This document shows, in pieces, positions 57,000 to 64,000 of a stretch of 64,000 bases of DNA (position 1 is the first letter of the stretch; every line of letters begins with the position of its first letter). Under the pieces are notes generated by a model, which was not told where the DNA came from, made no database searches, and saw nothing but the letters and a program-made list of their open reading frames with translations. The translations under genes and the position numbers were made by a program. The DNA lies in assembly GCF_000347775.1 (NCBI RefSeq), contig NZ_APAT01000017.1:1-64000 (forward strand), given 5' to 3'. This DNA comes from Marinobacter santoriniensis NKSG1. Its GTDB lineage: Bacteria; Pseudomonadota; Gammaproteobacteria; Pseudomonadales; Oleiphilaceae.

Positions 57000-58379
57000 A
57001 TGACCCAAAAGCGGCTGCTTGTCTGGTTGTCGGCAGATCCCCAGAACATTGATCAACTCGCACCCCTGCAGGCGGATTGGGACATCCTTCCGTTCGACTA
57101 CCGACAGCCGCTTCCACTGAAGGCCGAGGTTCCGTCGGATGCGCTGGTTGGACTGGTACAACCGGGTCCACTGGAAGAATCCGAATGGCCCAGGCTGGAA
57201 TCCTGGCTGGAAGCACTGGACCTCAGTGCCTGGATTGCCCTGTTACCCACCCTGCCAGCGCCTCAGAGCCCGGTCAGCCAACTGGTGCGACGATATTGCG
57301 CGGATTTTCACACCGAGCCCCTGGACTACCGTCGGCTTGGCAATGTGTTAGGGCACCTGCACGGCATGGCCAGGCTTCGCTCTGCCGCCGCGATAACCGG
57401 AATACCCGACTACCGCACCATTGTGCTTAACGGACAGTCCGACCGGATCCGTTCCGTGCGGCTTTTATTGCGCCGGTTTGCTGAAAGCGATGCGCCCGTG
57501 CTGATCACCGGAGAACCCGGCACGGGCAAAGATGCCGCCGCGCGTTTCCTGCATGACCACTCCCCGCGAGCCTCTGGTCCATTCGTCGTCGTCAACTGTG
57601 CCGCGTTACCGGCCAGTCTGACCCAGAGCGAACTGTTTGGCCATGAAAAAGGCGCCTTTACCCACGCCCTCAGCCAGCACCAGGGCAAGCTCGAACTCGC
57701 GCATCAGGGCACGCTGGTATTTTCGGGAATTGACGAATTGACGCTTGCCCAGCAGTCCTCATTGCTCCGGTTTCTTCAGGAGGGACAGATCGAGCGGCTT
57801 GGCGGTTCAAAGTCCATTCAGGTGGACGCCCGAATCGTATCAACCTGCTGCACGCCGCTGCCCCAACTGATCGAGGAAAAGCGCTTTCGCAGCGATGTCT
57901 TCTATCGCATTGGCAGCCTGGAAATCCGGATGCCACCACTGCGACAGCGGGCCGATGACATTCCGGCACTCACAGACGAACTCCTGACGGCCATCGACGG
58001 CGGGGAGCACCCACTGGGAGTCAGCAAGGCGGCCCGACAGGCCCTGATGACCCACTCCTGGCCCGGCAACGTCCGAGAGCTCCAGAACCGATTGCGTCAG
58101 GCCCAACTGCTTCACGAGAAAGCGGTCATCCAGCCCCAGGATCTGGGCCTGTCATCCATCGGGCCCGGAACGGATCAGAGCATAGCGACACTGACGGCCT
58201 TCCGTGACCGGGCCGATCGGGAAGCTCTCGCCTACAGCCTGGCACTGACCCGCCACAACGTATCCGCCGCCGCCCGGCTCCTCGGCATTTCCCGGGTGTC
58301 CTTCTACCGCCTGATGGAAAAGCACAACGGCAACCGGCTGCGACATCCACAAACGCGACAGAAAGGAAGTCCGTCATGA
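57000..58379 (+). CDS. VpsR-like atypical enhancer-binding-protein regulator
   Basis: A 459-aa protein with an N-terminal VpsR/receiver-like domain (about 1-125, no clear phospho-Asp), an AAA+ domain (about 140-370) and a Fis-type helix-turn-helix (about 410-445, [20 protein letters not shown]). Walker A is present (GEPGTGKD, 171-178) and the Arg-finger region FRSDVFYRI is intact. However, the sigma-54 contact loop reads GAFTHA (218-223) instead of GAFTGA, and the Walker B acids are replaced: [10 protein letters not shown] aligns with GTLFLDEIGE. VpsR-type regulators with such changes act with sigma-70 and c-di-GMP on biofilm genes. The stop overlaps the next ATG by 4 bp. Confidence 0.85.
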   Translation: MTQKRLLVWLSADPQNIDQLAPLQADWDILPFDYRQPLPLKAEVPSDALVGLVQPGPLEESEWPRLESWLEALDLSAWIALLPTLPAPQSPVSQLVRRYCADFHTEPLDYRRLGNVLGHLHGMARLRSAAAITGIPDYRTIVLNGQSDRIRSVRLLLRRFAESDAPVLITGEPGTGKDAAARFLHDHSPRASGPFVVVNCAALPASLTQSELFGHEKGAFTHALSQHQGKLELAHQGTLVFSGIDELTLAQQSSLLRFLQEGQIERLGGSKSIQVDARIVSTCCTPLPQLIEEKRFRSDVFYRIGSLEIRMPPLRQRADDIPALTDELLTAIDGGEHPLGVSKAARQALMTHSWPGNVRELQNRLRQAQLLHEKAVIQPQDLGLSSIGPGTDQSIATLTAFRDRADREALAYSLALTRHNVSAAARLLGISRVSFYRLMEKHNGNRLRHPQTRQKGSPS

Positions 58380-59455
58380 ACCAGAAAGCGCTTTGGCTCA
58401 TCCCACTGTTCTCATTGAGTCACTCCATGCTCGCCCACGGAGCGAGGGCCGACGAGGACGCACCACCGACTCCCACGGACCCGGAATTCAGGACTTCCCC
58501 GGACGAGGGTCATGATCCAGCCATCGATGTCGCCTCAATCACCGTCGACCGGGGCATCGTTACAAAACCCGGCCGGTTCACCATAGAACCCGCCCTCTCC
58601 TATGCCCACAGCAACTCCCTCCAGGTGGCGGTGGAAGGCTATACCGTCATTCCAGCCCTGCTCGTGGGCCTGATCAATATCTCGGAGATACAGCGGGATG
58701 TGTTCGTCGCAGCCACAACACTGAAATACGGTTTTACCAGTCGCTTCGAAGCCGCGCTCAGGGTTCCCTATATCAGCATCACGGAGGATCTGCGGGAACG
58801 GGAAGCCTTTCAGGGAACGCCGGTCGACACGCTAAGGGAATCGTCCGGTGACGGGCTCGGGGATGTGGAGCTCTCCATGCGCTACCAGTTGAACGATGGT
58901 CTCGAAGGCTGGCCGTATGTCATCGGCGTCTTCCGGGTGAAGGCTCCGACCGGCGACGGACCTTACGATGTCGATCGACAAACCGTATTCGACAGCAGCG
59001 GAAATCCCATCGGTGTGGAACTGGCCGAGCGCCCAACCGGCTCGGGTTACTGGGCCTACGAGCCTGGTTTCACCTTTATCTATCCCTCTGACCCCGCCGT
59101 GCTGTTCGGGAACCTCAGTTATGTCTGGACCCAGAAAGAGGATGAAGGGCCAGAGAATGGCGGCACCATCGATCCCGGAGATGTGATCCGGTTCGGCTTC
59201 GGAATGGGCTTCGCATTCAACGAGCGAACTTCGTTCAGTCTGAGCTACGATCATTCCATCATTCGAAAAACCACGTATGAGCAGAACAACGACCTGTTCG
59301 ATGCCACCTTTGATCGGATTCAGGTAGGTACCCTGACCTTTGGACTGTCCCAGCGACTGTCCTCCGACACCAGTCTCTCTCTGTCGGTTGGCGTTGGGGT
59401 GACTGAGAGTGCTCCGAGCACCGAGATCACACTGAAACTGCCCATCAGCCTTTGA
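58376..59455 (+). CDS. Outer-membrane beta-barrel protein
   Basis: A 359-aa protein with a signal peptide (about 1-25, ending GARA), a short polar N-terminal linker and about a dozen alternating beta-strands, for example [20 protein letters not shown] and [18 protein letters not shown]. The C-terminus ends ITLKLPISL, a plausible barrel end although not the usual Phe. It resembles transporter-like barrels annotated next to C39-peptidase loci and is in the position of FapF-type secretion pores, but homology to FapF cannot be claimed. The ATG overlaps the regulator stop; convergent with the operon downstream (15 bp). Confidence 0.75.
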   Translation: MNQKALWLIPLFSLSHSMLAHGARADEDAPPTPTDPEFRTSPDEGHDPAIDVASITVDRGIVTKPGRFTIEPALSYAHSNSLQVAVEGYTVIPALLVGLINISEIQRDVFVAATTLKYGFTSRFEAALRVPYISITEDLREREAFQGTPVDTLRESSGDGLGDVELSMRYQLNDGLEGWPYVIGVFRVKAPTGDGPYDVDRQTVFDSSGNPIGVELAERPTGSGYWAYEPGFTFIYPSDPAVLFGNLSYVWTQKEDEGPENGGTIDPGDVIRFGFGMGFAFNERTSFSLSYDHSIIRKTTYEQNNDLFDATFDRIQVGTLTFGLSQRLSSDTSLSLSVGVGVTESAPSTEITLKLPISL

Positions 59456-59470
59456 GACTGATGGGCAGAC

Positions 59471-60118
59471 TTACGGAAGGATTGGAAGGGAATTACGGAT
59501 GCCCTGCGGTAATCGGTAGGCCGCCCCCAGATTGTTCAGCTCGATGTTGAGTTTCTGGATATTCTGGATGACCGAGCCATCAAACCGGTTCTGGATGACC
59601 GTCATCCAGTTTCCAGCATTCATCTGGCTGGACACCAGCGCCCCCACAGCGGACACCGACTGGCTGTCCCCCGGCGCTGGCCCCGACACATCGACCGGCG
59701 CGCCTGGTTTGAGCGGCTTCGCGTTTCCGGAAGCGCTACTACCAGTGTTCACAGGTTCTGCCAAACCCGATTGGGTGTCGAAAGGCGGCGTTACAATAAC
59801 CACCGTCCCCTGAGGCTGGGCATCTGCCAGGACCTGCTCCACCCGCGCAGCGATTCTGCCACCATCAACAACCTGATTGAGATTCGGAATCGTGAGTCGG
59901 TTGAGCACGAGGGTTTGACCATCCACCGCCACCAACTGCTCAAGGCCGATGGCAATCTGAAGGTTGTCCAGCCCCACAAATCCGCCTCTCAACTGGGCCA
60001 GTTCGACATCGTCAAGAGGCTGCCCAAAAGCGTCCGGCATTGCGGCGTGGGACATTGACACGTTTGCCAGCGTCAGGCTCACCGCAACGACTATCCCTGA
60101 ATAGATACTGTGTTTCAT
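59471..60118 (-). CDS. Secreted protein with a Gly-Gly motif and VIQN repeat, unknown
   Basis: A 215-aa exported protein: signal peptide (about 1-26), then LDDVELAQLRGG ending at residues 45-46, which resembles a double-glycine leader cut by C39 peptidases. A middle Pro/Gly/Ser-rich linker (about 112-160) follows. Near the C-terminus, TVIQNRFDGSVIQNIQKLN (173-191) matches, without gaps, a segment of the protein encoded at 60829-61173. The ATG at 60118 lies 5 bp after the C39-peptidase stop. It may be a minor fibre subunit or chaperone; no known family recognised with certainty. Confidence 0.7.
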   Translation of the reverse strand: MKHSIYSGIVVAVSLTLANVSMSHAAMPDAFGQPLDDVELAQLRGGFVGLDNLQIAIGLEQLVAVDGQTLVLNRLTIPNLNQVVDGGRIAARVEQVLADAQPQGTVVIVTPPFDTQSGLAEPVNTGSSASGNAKPLKPGAPVDVSGPAPGDSQSVSAVGALVSSQMNAGNWMTVIQNRFDGSVIQNIQKLNIELNNLGAAYRLPQGIRNSLPILP

Positions 60119-60123
60119 GTTTT

Positions 60124-60816
60124 TCACCATTCCCTGGAAGAGGGCCAATAGGGCATGGAGTGGCCAATACCTGGCCCCTCCTCCGCCGCGGAAAAAGGAG
60201 CCTTGGCCAGTGGAGGCCAATCGCCGGCCTGGTAGAAACTGGATCGCCCCTGGGCAAGGTGACTGCGGATGACAAAGGCGGCCCCATCCCATTGGCGCTC
60301 AAAGACACTCCGGGCATATTCCTTGATGCCCCGGGCCGGATCGCCCACCAACACGGACTGATCACTGATACCCTTGATGATGATGAAATGCCGGTACCCG
60401 TCCAGCGTGACCAGCGCGATGGCCGGTAACCGGATCTGTTCCCGAAGTCCTTTGAGGGGCATCCGGAAACCGTCCGCCACATAACCCCGATGCTCCAGAA
60501 ACCGCTTCATATCCAGCATCGAAAAACCTTCCCGGCGAACCTTCTCAACATCTGCCAGTTCAAGCATCCCGGAAAACACGTCCTGCTCCGAAACCGGATC
60601 CTGATAATGATAGGTCAACAGGGACGCCACGGCGGCAGAACCGCAACTGAAGTCATACTGCTGGCGCATGATGGTGCTGAATCGCTGCGCCTGGTAGCTG
60701 GTCACGTTGACTTCAATACTTCCGGACATTCCGGGCACCCAGACGGTGCCCCCATAGGCCGTGGACCAGAGCATCGCCAGCACTCCGGCCATTACCGTTG
60801 CCATACGCGATACCAT
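60124..60816 (-). CDS. Exported C39-family cysteine peptidase (FapD-like)
   Basis: A 230-aa protein with a signal peptide (about 1-22, ending TAYGG) and a papain-like C39 peptidase domain. Catalytic Cys in QQYDFSCGSAA, His in GYRHFIII and Asp in VGDPARG are present. It has no ABC-transporter part, so unlike bacteriocin processors it works in the periplasm, as does FapD of functional-amyloid operons. The start ATG at 60816 has GGGG upstream; GTG 60828 is possible. Genes on both sides encode secreted proteins, one with a Gly-Gly site, the likely substrates. Confidence 0.83.
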   Translation of the reverse strand: MVSRMATVMAGVLAMLWSTAYGGTVWVPGMSGSIEVNVTSYQAQRFSTIMRQQYDFSCGSAAVASLLTYHYQDPVSEQDVFSGMLELADVEKVRREGFSMLDMKRFLEHRGYVADGFRMPLKGLREQIRLPAIALVTLDGYRHFIIIKGISDQSVLVGDPARGIKEYARSVFERQWDGAAFVIRSHLAQGRSSFYQAGDWPPLAKAPFSAAEEGPGIGHSMPYWPSSREW

Positions 60817-60828
60817 GGTCCACCCCAC

Positions 60829-61173
60829 TTACTGGTTGATTAGAACGTTGATCTGGGTACTGTCCTGAATAACCACCTGGTTACCCGTATTCTGGATAAC
60901 CGTGGCGATACCGTTCATGTTCTGGAACGCATGATCGGTAATCCGATTGTCGCCTGTGGTGACGTTCCCGGAGAGAACATTGTTTCCGACCATGGCATTC
61001 TGCTCGGCATCGTTGAGTTGCCACTGCACCGGCAACCCCTGCTTGCCGCTGGAATGCTCCAGCTGATCGGAACTCATTGGCGTCAGCGCCAGCAACTCTT
61101 CCGCTACCACCGACTGCGCACCCCAGATGAAAACCATCACCAATACCGACAGCCACCCGATGTACTTGACCAT
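60829..61173 (-). CDS. Small secreted VIQN-motif protein, unknown (fibre subunit or nucleator candidate)
   Basis: A 114-aa exported protein with a signal peptide (about 1-24, ending SVVAEE). The start of the mature protein, MSSDQLEHSSGKQG, is leader-like. The C-terminus TVIQNTGNQVVIQDSTQIN (91-109) aligns gaplessly with the 59471-60118 protein and has the alternating polar/hydrophobic pattern of amyloid-type strands. ATG with GGGAGG 6 nt upstream. It lies 12 bp before the peptidase gene and downstream of the repeat-protein gene. Confidence 0.7.
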   Translation of the reverse strand: MVKYIGWLSVLVMVFIWGAQSVVAEELLALTPMSSDQLEHSSGKQGLPVQWQLNDAEQNAMVGNNVLSGNVTTGDNRITDHAFQNMNGIATVIQNTGNQVVIQDSTQINVLINQ

Positions 61174-61229
61174 GACACACCTCCCGGCAGGGCCGGGCCG
61201 CACCCGAAACCGGATGCGGCCGGTTGCCA

Positions 61230-62198
61230 TCAGTTGGTGCCACCACCGGCGGTCAGGTTCGACATCACGCTGACATTGGCCTGGGTCACACTGCCCACGC
61301 CGGCGTTCTGAGCAAACGCGCCGACACCGGTGAAGTTGGCAGAGCCTCCAGAAATCTCATTGGAAGCCCGAGCCTCGGTGTAGGAACGCTTGCCGTTTGC
61401 GTCACCGTAGGTCACGTTGGTGCCACTGACGGAGCCATTCAGCTCGGCATCATTCATGAACACCTCCATCGACATGTGCAACTCTGTGGAACTGTTATCC
61501 GAGTTGTCACTGTTGTCGGTGTTATAGGAACCAGCAACGTCGGTGGAGTTATCCGAATTGTCCGAATTATTGGACGCATCGGTATTACCACTGTCGGCGG
61601 TGTTGTACGAATCGTTCGTACTGTTGTTCGAATTATTCGAAGCATCGGTGTTGCCGCTGTCGGCAGTGTTGTTCGAATCGTTCGTGCTGTTATTCGAATT
61701 ATCGGAATTATCCGAATTGTCCGATGCATCGGTATTGCCACTATTGGCAATCTTGAAGGCATCGTTCAGGCTGGTGCTGTTATCCGAGTTGTCGGAGTTA
61801 TCGGAATTATCGGTGTTGTCCGAGTTATCCGAATTATCGGAGTTATCCGACGCATCGGTAGCAATTTTGAACGAATCGTTCAGGCTGGTGCTGTTATCCG
61901 AACTGTCGGAGTTATCCGAATTATCCGAGTTGTTCGAGTTGTCGGTCTGGGCAGTATTGCCACTGTCCGCCACGTTGGTGCTGTTGTTCGAATTATCCGT
62001 CGCCGTATTGGTGGCGGTGGAATTGTCATTCCCGGAATTGGTATTCCCGGACTCACTGTTGGTAGTGGTCGTGGCTGTGGATGTGTCGTTAGCGTTCGTA
62101 TTGGGACTACCATCTCCACCCTGATCCGCAAAGGCTTATCCGGAAACACCCATGCTCAAAGCAATGGCAGCAGCTAGCAGATTTTTCTTAGTGTTCAT
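61230..62198 (-). pseudogene. Asn/Asp/Ser-repeat secreted protein gene interrupted by an in-frame stop in the signal peptide
   Basis: A 323-codon frame starts at ATG 62198 with a good signal peptide (MNTKKNLLAAAIALSMGVSG). It then meets TAA at 62136-62138 (codon 21), just before AFADQGG, where a Ser codon TCA would be expected. The frame then continues open to 61230. The mature part is a low-complexity Asn/Ser/Asp/Thr protein with NSDNSDNSD runs and units such as ADSGNTDASNN, ending in a more normal domain (SVSGTNVTYGDANGKRS onward; SVTQANVSVMSNL). It is the probable main fibre or surface protein of the operon. Either a true nonsense mutation, a phase-type change, or a sequencing error. The downstream operon is intact. 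Confidence 0.75.
61487..61955 (-). repeat. Tandem NSD-codon repeats in the surface-protein gene
   Basis: Most of the 470 bp consists of 9-bp units coding Asn-Ser-Asp (and NNS, NDS, NTD variants), interspersed with two imperfect larger repeats around TSLNDSFKIA and SLNDAFKIA, and two around ADSGNTDAS. Such arrays are prone to slipped-strand length change. Confidence 0.8.
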
Positions 62199-62615
62199 GA
62201 TGTCATTCCCTTTACACGTGTTGGCTTTTTAAGGGATCCGACCCAACCCTGGAACGGGTAAGCCAAGGTCCTGTCCCGCAGGTGAATGCAGCGATTCTTG
62301 TGCCAACCAGACCAGGCAGTCATTATGTTGTTGTTTTATATTTATTTTTCCAGATACCGAACCTGGAAACCGAAACACGTATACGCCTGAACTGTTCCGC
62401 TCATGAAACAGTGAGAAGCGAGATTAGTTCACTAATGCAGGTATTCCCGCCAAGTATCAGAGAGATGCGTCAGTTAACAAGGTGTCAAAAAAGAAAACGA
62501 CCCGGAATGACACAGTTTTTTACCCGACATACCCAACTTTGGGGATTCACCGATATCAGCATCCTGACACTCTTGACCTCTGATCGTCCGTTAGGCGCAT
62601 TTGGAGACTTTACTC
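62199..62615. other. Divergent intergenic region, AT-rich
   Basis: A 417-bp gap between the repeat-protein gene (minus) and the lipoprotein gene (plus) is noticeably AT-rich compared with its surroundings, for example at 62320-62350. It should contain both promoters. TTGACC at 62573-62578 lacks a matching -10. No coding frame here has a ribosome site or composition of a real gene. Confidence 0.5.
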
Positions 62616-64000
62616 ATGAGTATGTTCAAACAGTTACCTATGGCTCTTGCTGTTTCATCGGTCATTGCCCTCACCGGCTGCGGAGGGGGATCCTCAAGTT
62701 CTGATTCAGATTCGGATACAACGTCGAGTCAGACTATCAGCGGCACCGCGTCCGCTCCTGCCGGCACCGTGGCCCAGCTGCAATCGACCAATCCGCTTGA
62801 AATCGCAATGAGCTTTCTGATCAGCCCGGCTCAAGCTGAAATCACAGGCCTTCAGCCCATCAAGGGCGCCGATGTAGAGCTTATCCGTGTCGATGACGAC
62901 GGCAACCAGATAGGCGATGTACTGGCAACCACGACCACCTCAATCTCGGGCGACTACGAACTGACACTGCCGACCGGCGTCAGTCTCGCCGGTAACCTCA
63001 TCGTACGGATCACCGGTCAGAACGATCGCATCATGCGAGCACAGGTCGTCGAGCAGGATGTGGACATTTCCCCGGTGTCCGAATATGTCCTTCAGAGCTT
63101 TATCGACAACGGCACGGACCTGGACACCCTGGATCCGGAAAAAGTGGTCAAACTCTCCGGTAAGGTCGAGGAATTCGACCTGACGGCCGGAGCCAACCTG
63201 GACGAAATGTTCGAGAAGCTGAACGAAGTGGCCGGCGATTATGTTGCGACTCAGGTGGCCCTGATCGAAACCGACGCAGGCGACGCCACCACCATTTCCG
63301 GCAACTACCGATCATCGGCCCTCTCGTTCAACCTGCACGACTCGGATAATGCCGGTTACGGCACTTACGCGCTGGACTACTACAGCGAATTCTTCAGTTT
63401 TGACGGCGCTGCTGACGGCAGTGTCGAAGTCACCTTCTCCGGAGGCGAAAGCGCCTATTCCGGACTGGGCGGGCCGGGACTGGCCAACGCCACGGTCTAC
63501 TACGAAACCGACATCTATCAAGACGAGGAAGACACCTTCAGCGCTGCCTTCAACGCAGCGAATGTGCTGGTCGTCGAGGGTGAGTTCGAGGAAGAATTCG
63601 AAGCCGGAGACGACGAAGGCTTCCGTTACCCGGCGGCCACCTATCCGCTGCAGAAGGTCAAAGGCGAAAACCTGTTCTTCGTTCAGGCTCAGGACGGCGC
63701 GGTACGTTATGCGCTGGTGGACACGGACGGCGACAGTGAAACCGACGCTCTGGACCCCTCAGAGAAGCGGGGCGATGAGGCCTTCCGTTCGATCGAAGCA
63801 TTCGTCGAACTCCCCGCTAGCGCCTCCATTAGCGACATTTCGGGCGCTTATGGCCGGGTTTACCTGGCGTCCTACGTCAACGATGGCGGCCCGATCGAGG
63901 TAACCACCGAGGCAACGACACTGAATTTTGACGGGCAAGGTACGGTTGCTTTCACGGCAACGACCAGTGATCGCGTCAGTACCACGGGCTATACCAACCT
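62616..64000 (+). CDS. Large secreted lipoprotein, partial at window end, unknown
   Basis: An open frame starts at ATG 62616 (GGAG 9 nt upstream) and stays open through 64000: at least 461 codons, 3' end outside the window. The signal sequence ends in a lipobox, LTGC, with Cys22, followed by a Gly/Ser/Asp-rich tether. The mature part contains beta-rich segments with no obvious enzyme motif; ISGDYELTLPTGVSLAGNL resembles a carboxypeptidase-regulatory or Ig-like fold. Acidic throughout (many Asp/Glu), as in surface proteins. It is divergent from the repeat-protein operon and likely shares its regulation. Function unknown. Confidence 0.8.
   Translation, partial: MSMFKQLPMALAVSSVIALTGCGGGSSSSDSDSDTTSSQTISGTASAPAGTVAQLQSTNPLEIAMSFLISPAQAEITGLQPIKGADVELIRVDDDGNQIGDVLATTTTSISGDYELTLPTGVSLAGNLIVRITGQNDRIMRAQVVEQDVDISPVSEYVLQSFIDNGTDLDTLDPEKVVKLSGKVEEFDLTAGANLDEMFEKLNEVAGDYVATQVALIETDAGDATTISGNYRSSALSFNLHDSDNAGYGTYALDYYSEFFSFDGAADGSVEVTFSGGESAYSGLGGPGLANATVYYETDIYQDEEDTFSAAFNAANVLVVEGEFEEEFEAGDDEGFRYPAATYPLQKVKGENLFFVQAQDGAVRYALVDTDGDSETDALDPSEKRGDEAFRSIEAFVELPASASISDISGAYGRVYLASYVNDGGPIEVTTEATTLNFDGQGTVAFTATTSDRVSTTGYTN

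Noticed and set aside
61224..62177. 317-codon plus-strand frame (VRIIR/VVRIVR-rich) opposite the repeat protein
   Set aside because: A by-product of the NSD codon repeats read in antisense; the minus-strand frame has the signal peptide and ribosome site.
62282..62704. 140-codon plus-strand frame before the lipoprotein gene
   Set aside because: No ribosome site, atypical amino-acid content, and it overlaps the well-supported lipoprotein start in another frame.

Overview
The window is a dense, high-GC, AT-poor gammaproteobacterial chromosome segment. The gene order ubiE-ubiJ-ubiB-hisI-hisE-tatABC-rsmE, the ygfB-pepP-ubiH-ubiI block divergent from zapA-ssrS-fthfs, dusB-fis-purH-purD and aroQ-accB-accC-prmA, together with a wax-ester-synthase-type acyltransferase, suggests a marine oil/alcohol-degrading genus such as Marinobacter or a close relative. 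The genus is inference from gene content only. No tRNA, rRNA, CRISPR array, transposase or prophage was recognised.

Region 1 (about 1-11.7 kb) is a periplasmic alcohol-oxidation cluster. It holds a PQQ alcohol dehydrogenase with the extra Asp typical of lanthanide-dependent enzymes (pedH-like), an associated solute-binding protein, cytochrome c550 (pedF), a cytoplasmic aldehyde dehydrogenase, and the divergent pedA1-pedA2-pedB-pedC ABC system. A NitT/TauT-type ABC importer of unknown substrate follows. Three of the promoters share a perfect 10-mer (CTTGGTAGTA). Region 2 (11.8-17.3 kb) is regulatory: an AgmR/ErbR-type LuxR response regulator converges on a nosP-nahK operon (nitric-oxide-sensing FIST protein plus hybrid histidine kinase), followed by a porin.

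Region 3 (17.5-21.3 kb) holds a WS/DGAT-type acyltransferase, an alpha/beta hydrolase and two small-family proteins, one of them a PHA-system protein. Region 4 (21.4-34.6 kb) is core metabolism: ubiquinone synthesis (ubiE, J, B, H, I), histidine (hisI, hisE), Tat export, rsmE, pepP, zapA and the 6S RNA. Region 5 (34.6-39.6 kb) has ilvA, rpiA, an acyl-CoA dehydrogenase and ppa, interspersed with three unusual long-hairpin elements that share a core but have element-specific arms. Region 6 (39.6-44.5 kb) has a DUF2333 protein, a LapD-like degenerate GGDEF/EAL receptor and an active-looking response-regulator diguanylate cyclase. Region 7 (44.7-55.4 kb) is housekeeping (aroQ, accBC, prmA, DUF3426, dusB-fis, purH, purD) plus a CPA2 antiporter.

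Region 8 (55.4-64 kb) is the least conventional. It has an EgtB/SenA-like sulfoxide or selenoxide synthase and a VpsR-like enhancer-binding-protein homologue that has lost its Walker B acids and GAFTGA motif. It continues with an outer-membrane barrel, then a converging operon encoding an Asn/Asp/Ser-repeat secreted protein, a small secreted protein, a signal-peptide-bearing C39 peptidase and a second secreted protein carrying a Gly-Gly motif. The two non-repeat secreted proteins share a gapless VIQN motif. This looks like an uncharacterised surface-fibre or amyloid (Fap-like) system. In this sequence its main repeat protein is interrupted by an in-frame TAA inside the signal peptide. A divergent lipoprotein runs off the window end.
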